A stretch of DNA of 64,000 nt, from contig CAJQUN010000009.1 in assembly GCA_907163345.1 (NCBI GenBank), forward strand, positions 7,254,001 through 7,318,000, written 5' to 3'. Source of the DNA: Haberlea rhodopensis. Taxonomy: Eukaryota; Streptophyta; Magnoliopsida; Lamiales; Gesneriaceae. The notes beneath the pieces are model-generated. The model had not been told where the DNA came from. It did no database searches and worked only from the letters and a program-made list of their open reading frames with translations. Positions 10,709 to 21,700 of the stretch are shown here, one piece after another. The translations under genes and the position numbers were made by a program. The number at the start of each line of letters is the position of its first letter. Position 1 is the first letter of the stretch.

Positions 10709-13155
10709 ATGTCAATTAAAGTTTTGTTGTATTGGGGAGGCCAAATATTACAAGATTCAGAATCTGTTAGATATGATCGTGGTCCGTCAAAAGGCATGAC
10801 AATATCTCGCAATATTAATTATTTACAGTTATTGAGCGATGTATATGATATTACTGGCATCGATCGTCACCAGTTCATTCTGAAAATATCTTGTAAATAT
10901 ATATTCAGTGATTTTTCGGGGATGAAACAAACAATTTTTCCCGTCGACAGCGATTACAATCTAGCATGGCTGTTGGATATTGAACAAAATCATGCTTTTT
11001 TGGAGATGTATATACAAACAGAACCCTGTGCTTATGATTTTATTACAGAAATGCCAACAACTGGTAGTGGTCCATCTGTAGTAGTTACAGAAAGACCAAC
11101 TACCTCTATGATTCAAGATGATGCTCCGATAGTTGCTGACAATGTTGTTCCCGAGCCACTAGGAGACAGTTTTGTGGATTTTGGAGATGATATTCGGTCT
11201 GAACCGGAGGGGATTCCATCTGAGGATGAGTCTGCTGACGATGAGGTTGATATTGCAGAGGTGCCAGTTACGGTAGCAGACACAACCACAACAAATGAAC
11301 CTGAGCTTTATCAAACAATTCCATTTTTCTCCACGACACATGCAGACGTATTTGGTGATTCGATCGACCTTCCAACTGGTAAGTGGGGGAGTTATTACGA
11401 TTATTCGAAAGGAGATATCCATCTGAATATGGTATTTAAAGATAAAGGTCATCTTCAGGCAGCTGTGAAGGATTACTCCGTACGGATTGTAAAACGTGAG
11501 TATCATGTTGTCAAAAGTACAAAAACTTTATGGAAAGTGGTGTGTAAACATAGTACACCAGATATGCCTTGCAGATGGTTTCTACGCGCCTCATTGGGGG
11601 AAAAAATGGAATGTTCAAAATAACAAAATATGGGGGTTCTCACACTTGTCTTTTGAGTGATTTATCGATCGATCATGCAAATCTGGACAAAAATATGATT
11701 GCTAGTTTGCTAGTGGGAATCGTTCGACGTGATCCATCCTATGAGGTAAAGTATGTTATTCAAACTGTTAAAGATAAGTATGGTTTTGAGATCTCATATG
11801 CAAAAGGCTGGTATAGTTTGAGACGTGCTGTTGAAAATGTTTATGGAACATGGGAGAGCTCTGTAAGAAAATTGCCTTATTACATGGGAGCTTTGCAAAA
11901 ATGGAACTCAGGCACAGTCGTCGAATGGGACCACCTACCGAATGCTAGACCAACAGAGATGACTTTGAATTACGTATTTTGGGCATTCCAACCATGTGCA
12001 GATGGATTCCGACACTGTCGAAAAGTTATAAGTGTAGATGGAACACATCTGTATACAAAATATCAACATAAGATGTTGATTGTCGTTGCCATGGATGCTA
12101 ACAATCAAGTCTTACCTTTGGCCTTTGCAATCGTTGACGTGGAAAGTTTTTTTTCGTGGAAATGGTTTTTGGAGTTGATTAGCAAGCACATTGTTAAAGG
12201 ATCTGATGGTATGTGCTTGATATCTGATAGGCATCCGGGCCTTATTGCAGCCGCTGAATGTGTTGCCGACTTCAATTCCTCGCATGGAGTGCATCGATTT
12301 TGTTTGAGACATGTGTGCTCGAACTTTAATAGTCGGTTCAAAAATGTTCATTTGAAAGACTTATGCTGGAAAGCTGGTTCAGAAAATCAGCTCAGAAAGT
12401 TCGATTCTACAATGGAAGAAATAAAAAGTATTGAACCAAGAGCATTTGATTATTTGAATCGGATTGACAAGTCAAAATGGACTCTTGCACATGATGGTGG
12501 ATGGCGGTGTGGTATTCTTACGACAAATATGTCCGAGTGCATTAACGGAGTTATGAAGGGTGCTCGTCGCCTTCCAATCACCGCTATTGTGCAATTAACT
12601 TTTGATCGCTGTGTGCTCTATTTTCTTGAACGACTTAAGAAAGCGGAACGAATGATCCAGAATAATCAAGATTGGCCGGATTATGTATTTGAAAAATATG
12701 CTCGTGCTGATCATAATTACATTCACCATGATGTTCGGATGTTCGATCGAAGACAATTAACCGCTTCTGTAATCACTAGAGAGCAAGCAGGATGTGGCGG
12801 CAATACACACGTGGTCAACCTCAAAGCAAGGAAATGCTCTTGCGGAAAATGGAAACAGTTTGGCATACCATGTTCACATGCGATACAAGTGTGTCGACAT
12901 TATGGTTTAAATGCGAAAAAATTAGTCATCCAGTATTATAATATGTCTGAGTACTGGAACACATATCAAGGGCAATTCAATCCACTGTGGGCAGAGCAGT
13001 ATTGGGACACCCCGTGCTTCGAGTTATTCCACAACTCCACTCTGCGCACGTCCAAACGGGTAGGTCGTGATCGCACTACACGTATCCAAAATGAGATGGA
13101 TTGGCCAGAAGCCCGAGCAAGACGACAAATGGCTTCAAGTTCTAGAAATCAATAA
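10709..13155 (+). CDS. MULE transposase (mudrA-like), one frame break
   Basis: Cuts and rejoins the element at its inverted repeats. Two overlapping frames cover it. Frame one (10709-11623) holds the N-terminal region starting MSIKVLLYWGG, an acidic linker, and the start of the MuDR DNA-binding domain (VFKDKGHLQAAVKDY). Frame two (to 13155) holds the rest of that domain, the MULE transposase core and a SWIM zinc finger. Candidate catalytic acids are Asp at 12037 (VDGTHL), Asp at 12226 (SDRHPG) and Glu at 12535 (NMSEC). SWIM ligands are Cys at 12835, 12841 and 12871 and His at 12877. The frames meet at a run of five G and six A (11596-11606). One base is missing there relative to an uninterrupted family reading. 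This is either a real inactivating indel or a homopolymer error. No intron is seen within the coding part. Confidence 0.9.
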
Positions 13156-13326
13156 ATTTTTGGCGTGTAATTGATTGTATGTTTATTGTGTAAATAAATT
13201 TACGTTATTCTGAAATTATTGTATGTTACGAAATTTTTTATTTGTATGCTCACAAAACAAACATTTTTTTCAAACTTAATTTTATAACTACAAGAATCGG
13301 TAACAATTTACAACATAATTATGACT
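13156..13326. other. Short spacer between convergent MULE genes
   Basis: 170 AT-rich bases between the stop codons of the transposase and PMD genes. It must hold both 3' UTRs or they overlap. Confidence 0.6.
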
Positions 13327-15628
13327 TCAACGACGACGACGAGTAGCAAGTTTTCCTCCAGTACCACAAGGAGGAGGATTTGTCTGTCTTCTAACTCTTC
13401 GTGGCTCAACGACTTCCTCGCTTCTTTGCCTTGCCGCAGGTGTGCTGGCAGGCTGCTGAAATAGAGTCAATTGAGGGAATAGAACTGGAGAGACATCGAA
13501 AGGTGAAGTCATAGAAGAGTATGTTGCAAACCCAATATCTACATTTGTATCCACGCTGCTAGACTGGGCTTCGGTGGGCATAGAGGGATATGGCGTGAAG
13601 GGAGATATATCATCTGATGGTGCAGGCACATGAATATAATAGTCTGTATACATTATGGCTCTGTCCACGTACATGGACCTGCAATATCTGTCTGCATATC
13701 CGACCCTGCCCATGTAGATGGACCTGCAACATCTGCCGGCATATGTGTATCAACAGACTGGATTTCATTGTATGCCGGGAAGTTTCTATCTCGTCGTTCA
13801 CGAGCCACTCGCACCACATTCTCGAACATACTTCTGTGTTGCCTCATCGACTCTGTCGTCATAGGCAAGTCATCAACCAGATGTCGGTCATAGCTTGTAG
13901 TTAATTGCTCCATCTGCTCAATCTGCAAAGTCCAAATATAGAATATAAAATATATACATCTAATCACAATTATAAAAACAAATTTAAACGTAATTCACGT
14001 ACCACGTGCTGCCATGCCGGGCCATCACCATGTTGATATCCTGTCTGTACAAAATATTGGCCACGTCCAATGTATCTACGTGTGACTTGTCCATACCACT
14101 CGGTGTATCCGCCAACAACGTAGTAACCACCATCAGTAAATCGTGGTCTCTCAACACGTAGATCATTTGCCATCTCCCAGCAAAGTATGTATGCGAGATG
14201 CCGAGCGCTCCAGTCTTTGTTGACGTTTCCCCTTCGACCAATATGATGCAATGCCTCATCCCCCGATTGAGGATCTTCTGGTATGTCTTGTAGCATACCA
14301 AATTGTCGGAGTATTCTCTCAGATTGTTGCATCTCAACGATATCGAAGAAAATCAACGGGCCTTTATATGTTCCTAACTCCGTAATTCCTTCAGTATACT
14401 CATCGGGGTAAGGCTGCCAAATAAACTACAAAATAACATTGCTTTAGAAAATATCAAAGTAATGCTGTTTGTATAAACAAATTTAACAGCGTGTTTACTC
14501 TAGTTACTGGCTGCTCATCGAGAATGTCCCTCGTGATACGTATAGAATGACTTCCAGTTTCAGTAAATCGTAAATGACATGACCACCTGTATATATTCAG
14601 ATAAATGATTAGATGCATTAACATATACAAACAGTTATAAAACAAGACATATTCGTGTTACCTTGCAACATTTGGAGCAGCAGGTAACACATTATCTGGA
14701 CCGATCATTAGTGGCTCATAATCAGATCTTTCAACACCCAATTGAGGAGTCAAACTTGGGATTCGTGACCATGCCCAAATCTCATTTATTGTAATGACAT
14801 CAATAATACAAGTTAGATTTATTTAAAATAAACAAACATATTTAATTATTTAAAATAAACAAACATATTTACCTGCACGATTTGCAAGGCACCACCTATC
14901 ACTTTTTTCCCTCTCTCTGATGACGTACACAACTCACGATACAAGTACGCCAACACAGCACTACCCCAACTATATGTATGGGCAGCGTCGATATCCTCCA
15001 ACTTCTGTACATACAGTAACCTAACAAAATTACCTGATGTATCAGGGCACATAATCCCCCCTAACATCAACAACGCACAAGCCCGTGTAAACTTAACAAC
15101 ATCATCTGCTGTACTATTTTCATCCAATGGATTGAGCAGCAAATGATTATACAAAGCAACTAATTTCAAACGTGCGCCCTTAAGGTCTGTGATGGCTGGT
15201 AAGAAACCTAAATATGTATGGCAATATTGTTGCCAATCGGGTAGACTCCTATCAATATCAATCCCCGACACTACGATGCCATCTACTGGCAATGACCATA
15301 TTACTGCAATGTCTTGCAGTGTGATAGACGCCTCTCCCGATCTGAGATGAAATGTGTGTGTTTCACGGCGCCATCTCTCAACTATAGCCGTGATCAGATG
15401 CATGTCAAGCTCAATCTTACCACACCTATATATACCATAAAATCCTATCACGTGCAACAAATTAACAACACGTGTATCTAGTGGACACAAATCCCAAAAA
15501 TAACTATGTGGGTTTCTCCCATGCAGTATGCTATCCATATCACCTGCCCATACATCCTCGGATCGATGTGAAGGCTGCAATGACAAAAGATGTGTGTCGA
15601 TCGGGCCTGGTTGCCTCATTTGATCCAT
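13327..15628 (-). CDS. Plant mobile domain (PMD) protein carried by the MULE
   Basis: The PMD fold occurs in plant transposons and in host proteins such as MAIN/MAIL1. Many copies are labelled serine/threonine phosphatase 7 long form homologue although they lack a phosphatase domain. Exons in order on the minus strand are 14873-15628, 14662-14780, 14499-14586, 14003-14425 and 13922 downward, and these join in frame. Typical PMD text is visible: LLHVIGFYGIYRCGKIELD, ERWRRETHTFHL and ITLQDIAVIWSLPVDG in exon 1, then WAWSRIPSLTP in exon 2. The start follows an acceptor (tttcag, then GATGG), so an upstream 5' UTR exon ending near 15,984 is likely. In exon 5 the frame ends at TAA (13653-13655). 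The typical basic tail ending in RRRR continues in another frame to 13327, which indicates a frame break near 13,655. Confidence 0.85.
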
Positions 15629-16134
15629 CCTGAAATATAACACAAAAAATTAAAAACATTAATCTCAACATTACAAACAATATCCGCCGACTACTTACGG
15701 TCGTCACACAACGACCGTCAACAACCGCCACCCCGCCGGGCCGCCACAGCCGCCCGGCCGCCACCCCACCGCCGGGCAGATTCATTTTTGCACACCGCCC
15801 ACCGGAACCAACATTTCAACATCAATATCGTCAATATATTAACCCACAACACATATACTCCCAATTTACATATCAAAATCATATTTAATCTAAAATTAAA
15901 CAATAACAAAAATCAAACAAAAGATTCTAAATAAAATATCATGATTTATCTAAAATCAAAACATAACAAAAATAAAAAACATACCTTAAATAAGTTAGAT
16001 GAGAAATTAATTTTTAGACGGTGGATTAAACGAGAAGAAGATTTTATGGAGAGTGAGCGTGGAATGCGGTTGAAGAGAACTGAAGCGGCGGCCGATGTAT
16101 GAAATGAAGAAGTAGGGTTTCTTATTGTGTTGAT

Positions 16135-16296
16135 GTCGCCATCTGAGATGGCGACATAAGTTTAAAAAAAAAAAATTTCTTTGATGTCGCCATCTGAGAA
16201 GGCGACATATTAAAAAAAAATTTATGATATTGGTGTCGCCATCCGAGATGGCGACATTAATAAATTTTTATTATTGTCGCCATCTCAGATGGCGAC
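16135..16296. repeat. Right array of four 21-bp palindromes in the MULE
   Basis: Copies of the same palindrome as in the left array begin at 16135, 16186, 16235 and 16276, spaced 51, 49 and 41 bases. They lie just upstream of the PMD gene, as the left array lies just upstream of mudrA. Confidence 0.9.
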
Positions 16297-16389
16297 TTAG
16301 GTTACTTTTATAAAAAAAAAAAAAATCCGGTTATTTTAATAACTATAATAAACATTAAGATTAAATTGTTAAAAAACCCGGAAAATACA

Positions 16390-16703
16390 TATATACTATA
16401 TAATTCTAAATCAAACTCAAACACAGACAAATGACTCAAAATCACATAATTACGAATCATAAATCCCATATGAGAATTTAAGCAACCAAATTAATATTGT
16501 TGGCGATAAACTATGCATTTCACACGTTAACTATTAATATATGCCCCTAAAATAAAAAATTCAGCAAAGAAAACAAAATAATATGAAAAACATTCAAAAT
16601 ACCAGAACACCTCTATTGCCGTAAGTAATATGTAACTAAACGCAGGTTTAAGTAAATACATAAAACTCTAAAACCAAGAATAAGTTCTTAGAATGATTTG
16701 TAC
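16390..16703. other. AT-rich intergenic sequence right of the MULE
   Basis: No gene recognised. It would be the place for further exons of the PNPOx-like fragment on the minus strand, but none could be read. Confidence 0.5.
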
Positions 16704-17576
16704 CACATTATGCAAGTCCTTCTCTGGTATCCATACAAAGGGCTTCCCCTTAATCACAAAGTACTTTACTTTCGAAGTGAATCTCATCCTTGCTATAAAA
16801 TTCCAGAAACATGATACTATGTAGATAGATGGCCATCAAAGAACCAAAAACACCAGATCCCAATGGAATACACAACCTGACAATTTACTTAACAATGTTT
16901 ATGCGCATACCTTCTGTTACCTCATTTTTTGGTTCGATCTTGTAACAATGAATGAATATGCAAGAAATAAACAAACATCGAGATTTTTTACATGGACCCC
17001 CGAGGGGAAAAACCACCGGACTTAGTTCAGTATGAAGCTTCACTATAATACCAAGAATTTACAATAATTGTTCTGCAACCATGGAGGAGAAAGCAAAATG
17101 GAAAATCAAAATCTGGGGAAGAAGGCTGCTGCCTCCTGCTGTTAGGCGATGAAAAATCCCCTCTCAACTGTTCCATTCATTTTATCATTGCTAATGGGCT
17201 TCTATTTAAGGCCTCTAATGACTTAATAAAATGGGCCAAAATAAATGGCAAATGGGTTAATAAAATGATATGGGCATATTAATAAGAAAATGAGTCAAGG
17301 CAAACAGGTCAATGTAGGATGACCTCTGGTATCTTGTTAGATTGGGTCGAGCCCATAGAATTCGGGTCCAAACCGCACCGGGACAATTATCACGGTATCA
17401 CCTTCCTTTGGCAGCAGCTTTGATGGTGTTAAGACTACCTTGCCAATTGGAAGCCAATATATTCTGCAAACAAAACAACAGTAGCATCCACAAGTAAAAA
17501 TATTCAAATTAGCTGATGATTTGAGGATATCGCTAACCTTGGATTTCTCTGTAAGAGTTGAGACCAGAGATTTTGC
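16704..17576 (-). pseudogene. FMN-binding PNPOx-like gene fragment (broken)
   Basis: Three small exons can be joined on the minus strand. The first, 17538-17576, reads LVSTLTEKSK. The second, 17402-17463, reads NILASNWQGSLNTIKAAAKG. The third, 16704-16792, reads SKDEIH and then, in a shifted frame, SKVKYFVIKGKPFVWIPEKD and LHNV. The junctions have GT and AG. The order resembles the N-terminal part of plant pyridoxamine-5'-phosphate-oxidase-like FMN-binding proteins, recalled from memory. The third exon needs two extra bases near 16,780 to stay in frame. An in-frame TGA at 17577-17579 lies upstream and no further exons were found. I regard it as a decayed gene piece. Confidence 0.5.
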
Positions 17577-17804
17577 TCATTTTATCATTATCCGTTCCCT
17601 CGATTGCTCAAGCAATCGATATCTTAGTGGGCGATACTAATCGTGAAGGCCACTCGATAGTTGCTTTGGCGAGCTGGGGGTTTAAGCCTCCTTGGTTCTT
17701 GCGTGAGCGAGTGTATGCATATCCGTTATTAATGGGAAGATTCTCGGTCAACTTTCATCTTGTTTGCCACTCTGATTTCCCTCTCCCCAAATGATCAGGC
17801 TCTT
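17577..17804. other. Unassigned sequence
   Basis: A short open frame (17558-17794, plus) has no recognised similarity. It may be the remains of an exon or promoter of the neighbouring broken gene. Confidence 0.3.
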
Positions 17805-18160
17805 ATGCGCACGGACATGCAACAGTTTGGTTAACAGGTCAAACCAAACAGAAAAAAACGGTTCGTTTCGGTTTGGTTTTAAAAAAAAGGGTCTTCGGTT
17901 TGGTTTTTGGTTACATGGTTCAGTTAACCAAAAACTGAAATTTAAAAAAAATAAATTTTTTAATGGTTCCATTTTTTTAATGGTTTCACTCATGATTGTA
18001 TGAATAAGAATTCATAAATTAACTACGTGTTTTCAAATATAATATAATTTATTTTGTTGTATCTTTTAAACTCGACGTTTTGAAATAAATAGCTTCAAAA
18101 TAATATTAGAAGTTATAAGGGGACATAATAAAAATTTATAATTCCGTGTTGAATAATATA
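17805..18160. repeat. Partial second copy of the 6,985 hAT-like family
   Basis: The stretch 18,006-18,110 matches 7,098-7,200 closely. Both contain a block like taaattaacta then ttttgttgt and cttttaaactcga. The left part is rich in ggttcggttt-like words, as in related MITEs. The right end is not clear. Confidence 0.5.
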
Positions 18161-18780
18161 TAAGGGCACATTTAGATCGAGAAATTGGTTCAGATGATTC
18201 AACCCTATAATTTTAAACTAATTCGATTTGTTTGGATGAATTTAATTTAGCTAAATTTGAAATTTATTATATCAAATATTTTGGTGATAATTATGATGAA
18301 ATTCAAATTAATCAAATATAAGCTTTATTTAAATTCAAATTTAAATGAAATGAACCCGTTTAACGCGAGCTCCCTGATTTTGTTGTGATGGATAAAAAAA
18401 TCGTTTAAACCCATGCTCGTTAGGGGACCTTCTTGGCTACCCCATGGGACACCACCTCATGTGGTAGATTCCAGCACACATTGGGTATATTTTCATGGGA
18501 AAGATATCCAATATGTGGTGGGATTTACCCCATAAAGTGGTGCTTCATGTGGCAGTTAAGACAAAAGCACTAGTTAGTAAATAGTAATTGTCTCCATAGA
18601 GCCCAAGTATTGCGCAAATTAAGCGTTGACTACATCAATGGCGGCGCGTACTCCACCTGCTTTTGAAATCAAGTTTCAGTTACAGTTCACATAATATCTG
18701 GCGCTTATCATCCTTCAATCGCTTTAGCGTTCACATTTTTCGACACTGTACTCACTTTTAATCCAGTTTAATTCGGATAT
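18161..18780. other. Intergenic sequence, probable promoter side of the TRM-like gene
   Basis: AT-rich to about 18,380, then mixed. A short upstream frame starts at 18639 (MAARTPPAFEIKF). A likely 5' UTR exon ends at the donor gaggtaagc near 18,820. No clear TATA box could be chosen. Confidence 0.35.
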
Positions 18781-21700
18781 AGATCATTCGCGGGCGCATT
18801 CTTCGGTGGTTGAGAGGTAAGCATTTCCTTTTGTTATTCTTTTTAATTTGCAATTGTTTGCTCATTGTTATTTTTTAAGTAATCTCTCTTTGCGATTAAA
18901 ACTGCAACTTCTAGGTTGAATGATTGAGCCGAACCTCTTATATTTATTTAAATTGAAGAATATCTCAGATTTATTCTTTATAATTTGTGCTCATTGTTAA
19001 CCCGATTGGGATCGTATGTAGCGATCGATTTGTATTGTCATGATGCCAACTTTTATATAGGTTTAACAGTGAGAATTAAAAAAAAAAAAAAAAAAAGTTT
19101 AAGAAATAAAACGTGTTATTACCGCGAATTAATTACATATATTTCTGTAGAACTGAGTAATGCACCCTAAGAATGGGATGAGTATTGGGTGGTACTTAAC
19201 TTGTGGATGGACCATTCCAGTTTTTCTGGGTTGGGATTCACTCCTATTTCTTGGTTGATTGCATAGGATGTTTTCTACATAATCCTCTAACTTTTGAAAT
19301 AAAAACTGTATTGTTAACAGTGATGATTGCTAGCATTTAATACATGCGTAGCAATGGGTGATATCCTTGTTTCTCATCATTAACATTGAAAAGTCACTGG
19401 TGAGAAAAAGGGAGGATCGAAATTGTGGAGACCATGTAAACTACTTGTATTATCTTAATTGTTAGGACTGATGTTTGATACGGTTATCGTTCATTTGATT
19501 GTCTCTTAGAAGAAAATGATTAAACTTTTGTATCCCTACGAAAACAGCTTTTATTGGATTTGAAAATCATTTACTGATTTTTTCCTTGCTTCTGCAGTGA
19601 TGAAAGTTTAGCAGAATTTATTGAGCAAGATGGAAAGGAATTGCCAAAAGAGACGGCAGCCCAATCAACAGCCTCTGCATAAATATCAGAGAGTACTATC
19701 TGATGGCTATATCTGTAAGTCTGCTTCCATAGGCCTACGACAGGGAAGCTCGGTCTTTATTGGACGCTCAAGAGACACGAATAATGAGATGTTGCAGGGA
19801 GTGAACGGTGGTTCCGGTTACAAATATACAAGGACAAAAATCATTTTGTTCCTGACAAAGACACACATAAGGGTACTGGGACGGTAAAAATGGTCATTAG
19901 AAACCAAAATCTGGCAGTAGTTTCGCCATCAAAGTCAACATCTGGAGTCAGCCACGAGGACATGAAAGCATTCGTTAGAAATAGCAAACATCGTGCTCCA
20001 CGGAATGCCCTGAGATATCTTCAGAAACTTGATCACGATTCTCATACAAATCAAATTCACCTCATTGGTACTGGTTACAAAAATGATTTATTTACAATCC
20101 GGTCTTATATGATAGATAAACCCTGTATCTCTTCAACTCATGTTAGCAACTTCAAACCAATGTTAGAGAAGGCTACAAATTATTGTGGAGTTACGGAGTT
20201 GGATTTACTTTCTAGGTCAGGAAATGGAGAGTCGTTAAGGCCTGAATGTGGAAATAATTGTGACTTAAGGCCAGCTAGTAAAGGTGAGAATTACTTGACA
20301 AACGAGTCTCAGGCATCATTTCCTTCTCGTTAGGTTGTCTATTATGACAAAAACTACAGTAATGGTTCACATCTTTTGTTATATGAGCCCTCTTTGGGGA
20401 ATGAAACATTGAAGAAAAATTTTGGAAGGAGGAAGATAGAAAAAGAGATTGAATTTTATGGGAGCGGCCAAACTCATGTTAAAAGGGAGGCTTTTGCTAA
20501 AATGGAACCAACGCCAAAATATTTGAATCTGAGGCTTGACAGAAATTGTATATTCACTCAATCCTGTAAGCAGAGTACAAATTTAGGTTCTACTTCTGTT
20601 TTAGGTAGTCAGCCGCATAAAAGTTTGGAAGACTGAACACATTGGAAATCCTCATTACTCTGAATCTGAAGCAATTAAAGAGACCCTTTCTACTAGGAGC
20701 GGTGGCAAGATGGAGGAGGAACAGGAAATATTAAAAAACAGATGTGGAAGTGGTTGTGAGCATCTTTCTTTTCCCAATATGAATTCCTCCATGTCACAGA
20801 GTTCAAAAGTGTTGAGTCATCGGGTTGTCACTTGTCTAGAAAAGATTCAGAAAATGATAACCCTGATGCATATGCCAAAACAATTCAGGATGAGATGGAA
20901 GATAGCTAGGAGAATGATAGGTGCAGAGAAATCGAACTTGGTCCTGGTATTTCAAGGTCATTAAATTTATCTTTTCAATGTAGAATTAATAATGCATTGG
21001 CTGATATAGAAGCATTAAGTGAGGGGATTTTTCCTAAAATCAGTGGGGACCAGCAGCCAGAATCAAATTCTGGTTCCTGTTCAGTGAAGGATGCGTCTTC
21101 CTCTTATTCTGAAGAAGCTCCCAGTGGAGAGGTTTGTTGGATCTTTATTTCAAATATCTATAACCCATTCGTTTATTGTCACATATACTAAGTCATATTG
21201 AATGTAGTTTTTGTAGGTGTACTTGCTGCTGGTAAAATCTCATCATAATAATGAATCAGAAATTGTCAGATGAGCCTGTTTTTTCTATTGTTGCCTGCAA
21301 AATCATTATTCAATATTCGTAATTCACTGTGTTTTGCAAAAGATCTATGAGAAAAACCAGAGTTTAGCAGATTTTCAGCCAAATCCAGTTGAAGGTCCCT
21401 CACCAATCCACAACTTAATGGATTTAGTGGCCACATGGCATCATATTTATATCATCTTTTGCAGCTATTTTTGTCTCCCCATTAGAACAGCTGGTGGCAT
21501 TTTAGTGAGGAAAGTCTGGAAAAGTGTTGCTGCTAGTTATTGTTTTGTATTAGGATATTTGATAGATATATAATGGGTATGGATATTTAGTTGGTTTATG
21601 GTGTCTGTGGCAGACATATATCAATGGCAGTATGACATGAAAAACTTGTTAAAGCACACATAGTCATCCAATGCATTACCACCACACTGAGCTCAACATC

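Larger units (their letters stand above)
9996..16379. mobile_element. Mutator-like element (MULE), 6.4 kb, with mudrA and PMD genes
   Basis: Both ends carry inverted repeats of about 100 bp. The left end reads gagctttttaataatctaa, and the complement of the right end reads gggttttttaacaattta. The 10-bp target duplication ggaaaataca is perfect at 9986-9995 and 16380-16389. MULEs make 9-11 bp duplications. The outermost 21-bp palindrome begins about 82-83 bases in from each end. Between the ends lie a mudrA-type transposase (plus) and a plant mobile domain gene (minus), convergent. The identical flanking duplications argue for a fairly recent insertion, although both genes show a frame break. 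Confidence 0.95.

Noticed and set aside
11159..11506. 115-codon minus-strand frame
   Set aside because: It is antisense to the MULE transposase and has no recognisable features.
11596..11606. Programmed -1 ribosomal frameshift site in mudrA
   Set aside because: The zero-frame codons do not form a canonical X-XXY-YYZ heptamer, so an indel or read error is simpler.
12105..12351. Two minus-strand frames of 78-79 codons
   Set aside because: They are antisense shadows of the MULE transposase core.
13610..13904. Several overlapping frames on both strands
   Set aside because: They overlap exon 5 of the PMD gene and reflect its repeated gcaggtccat words.
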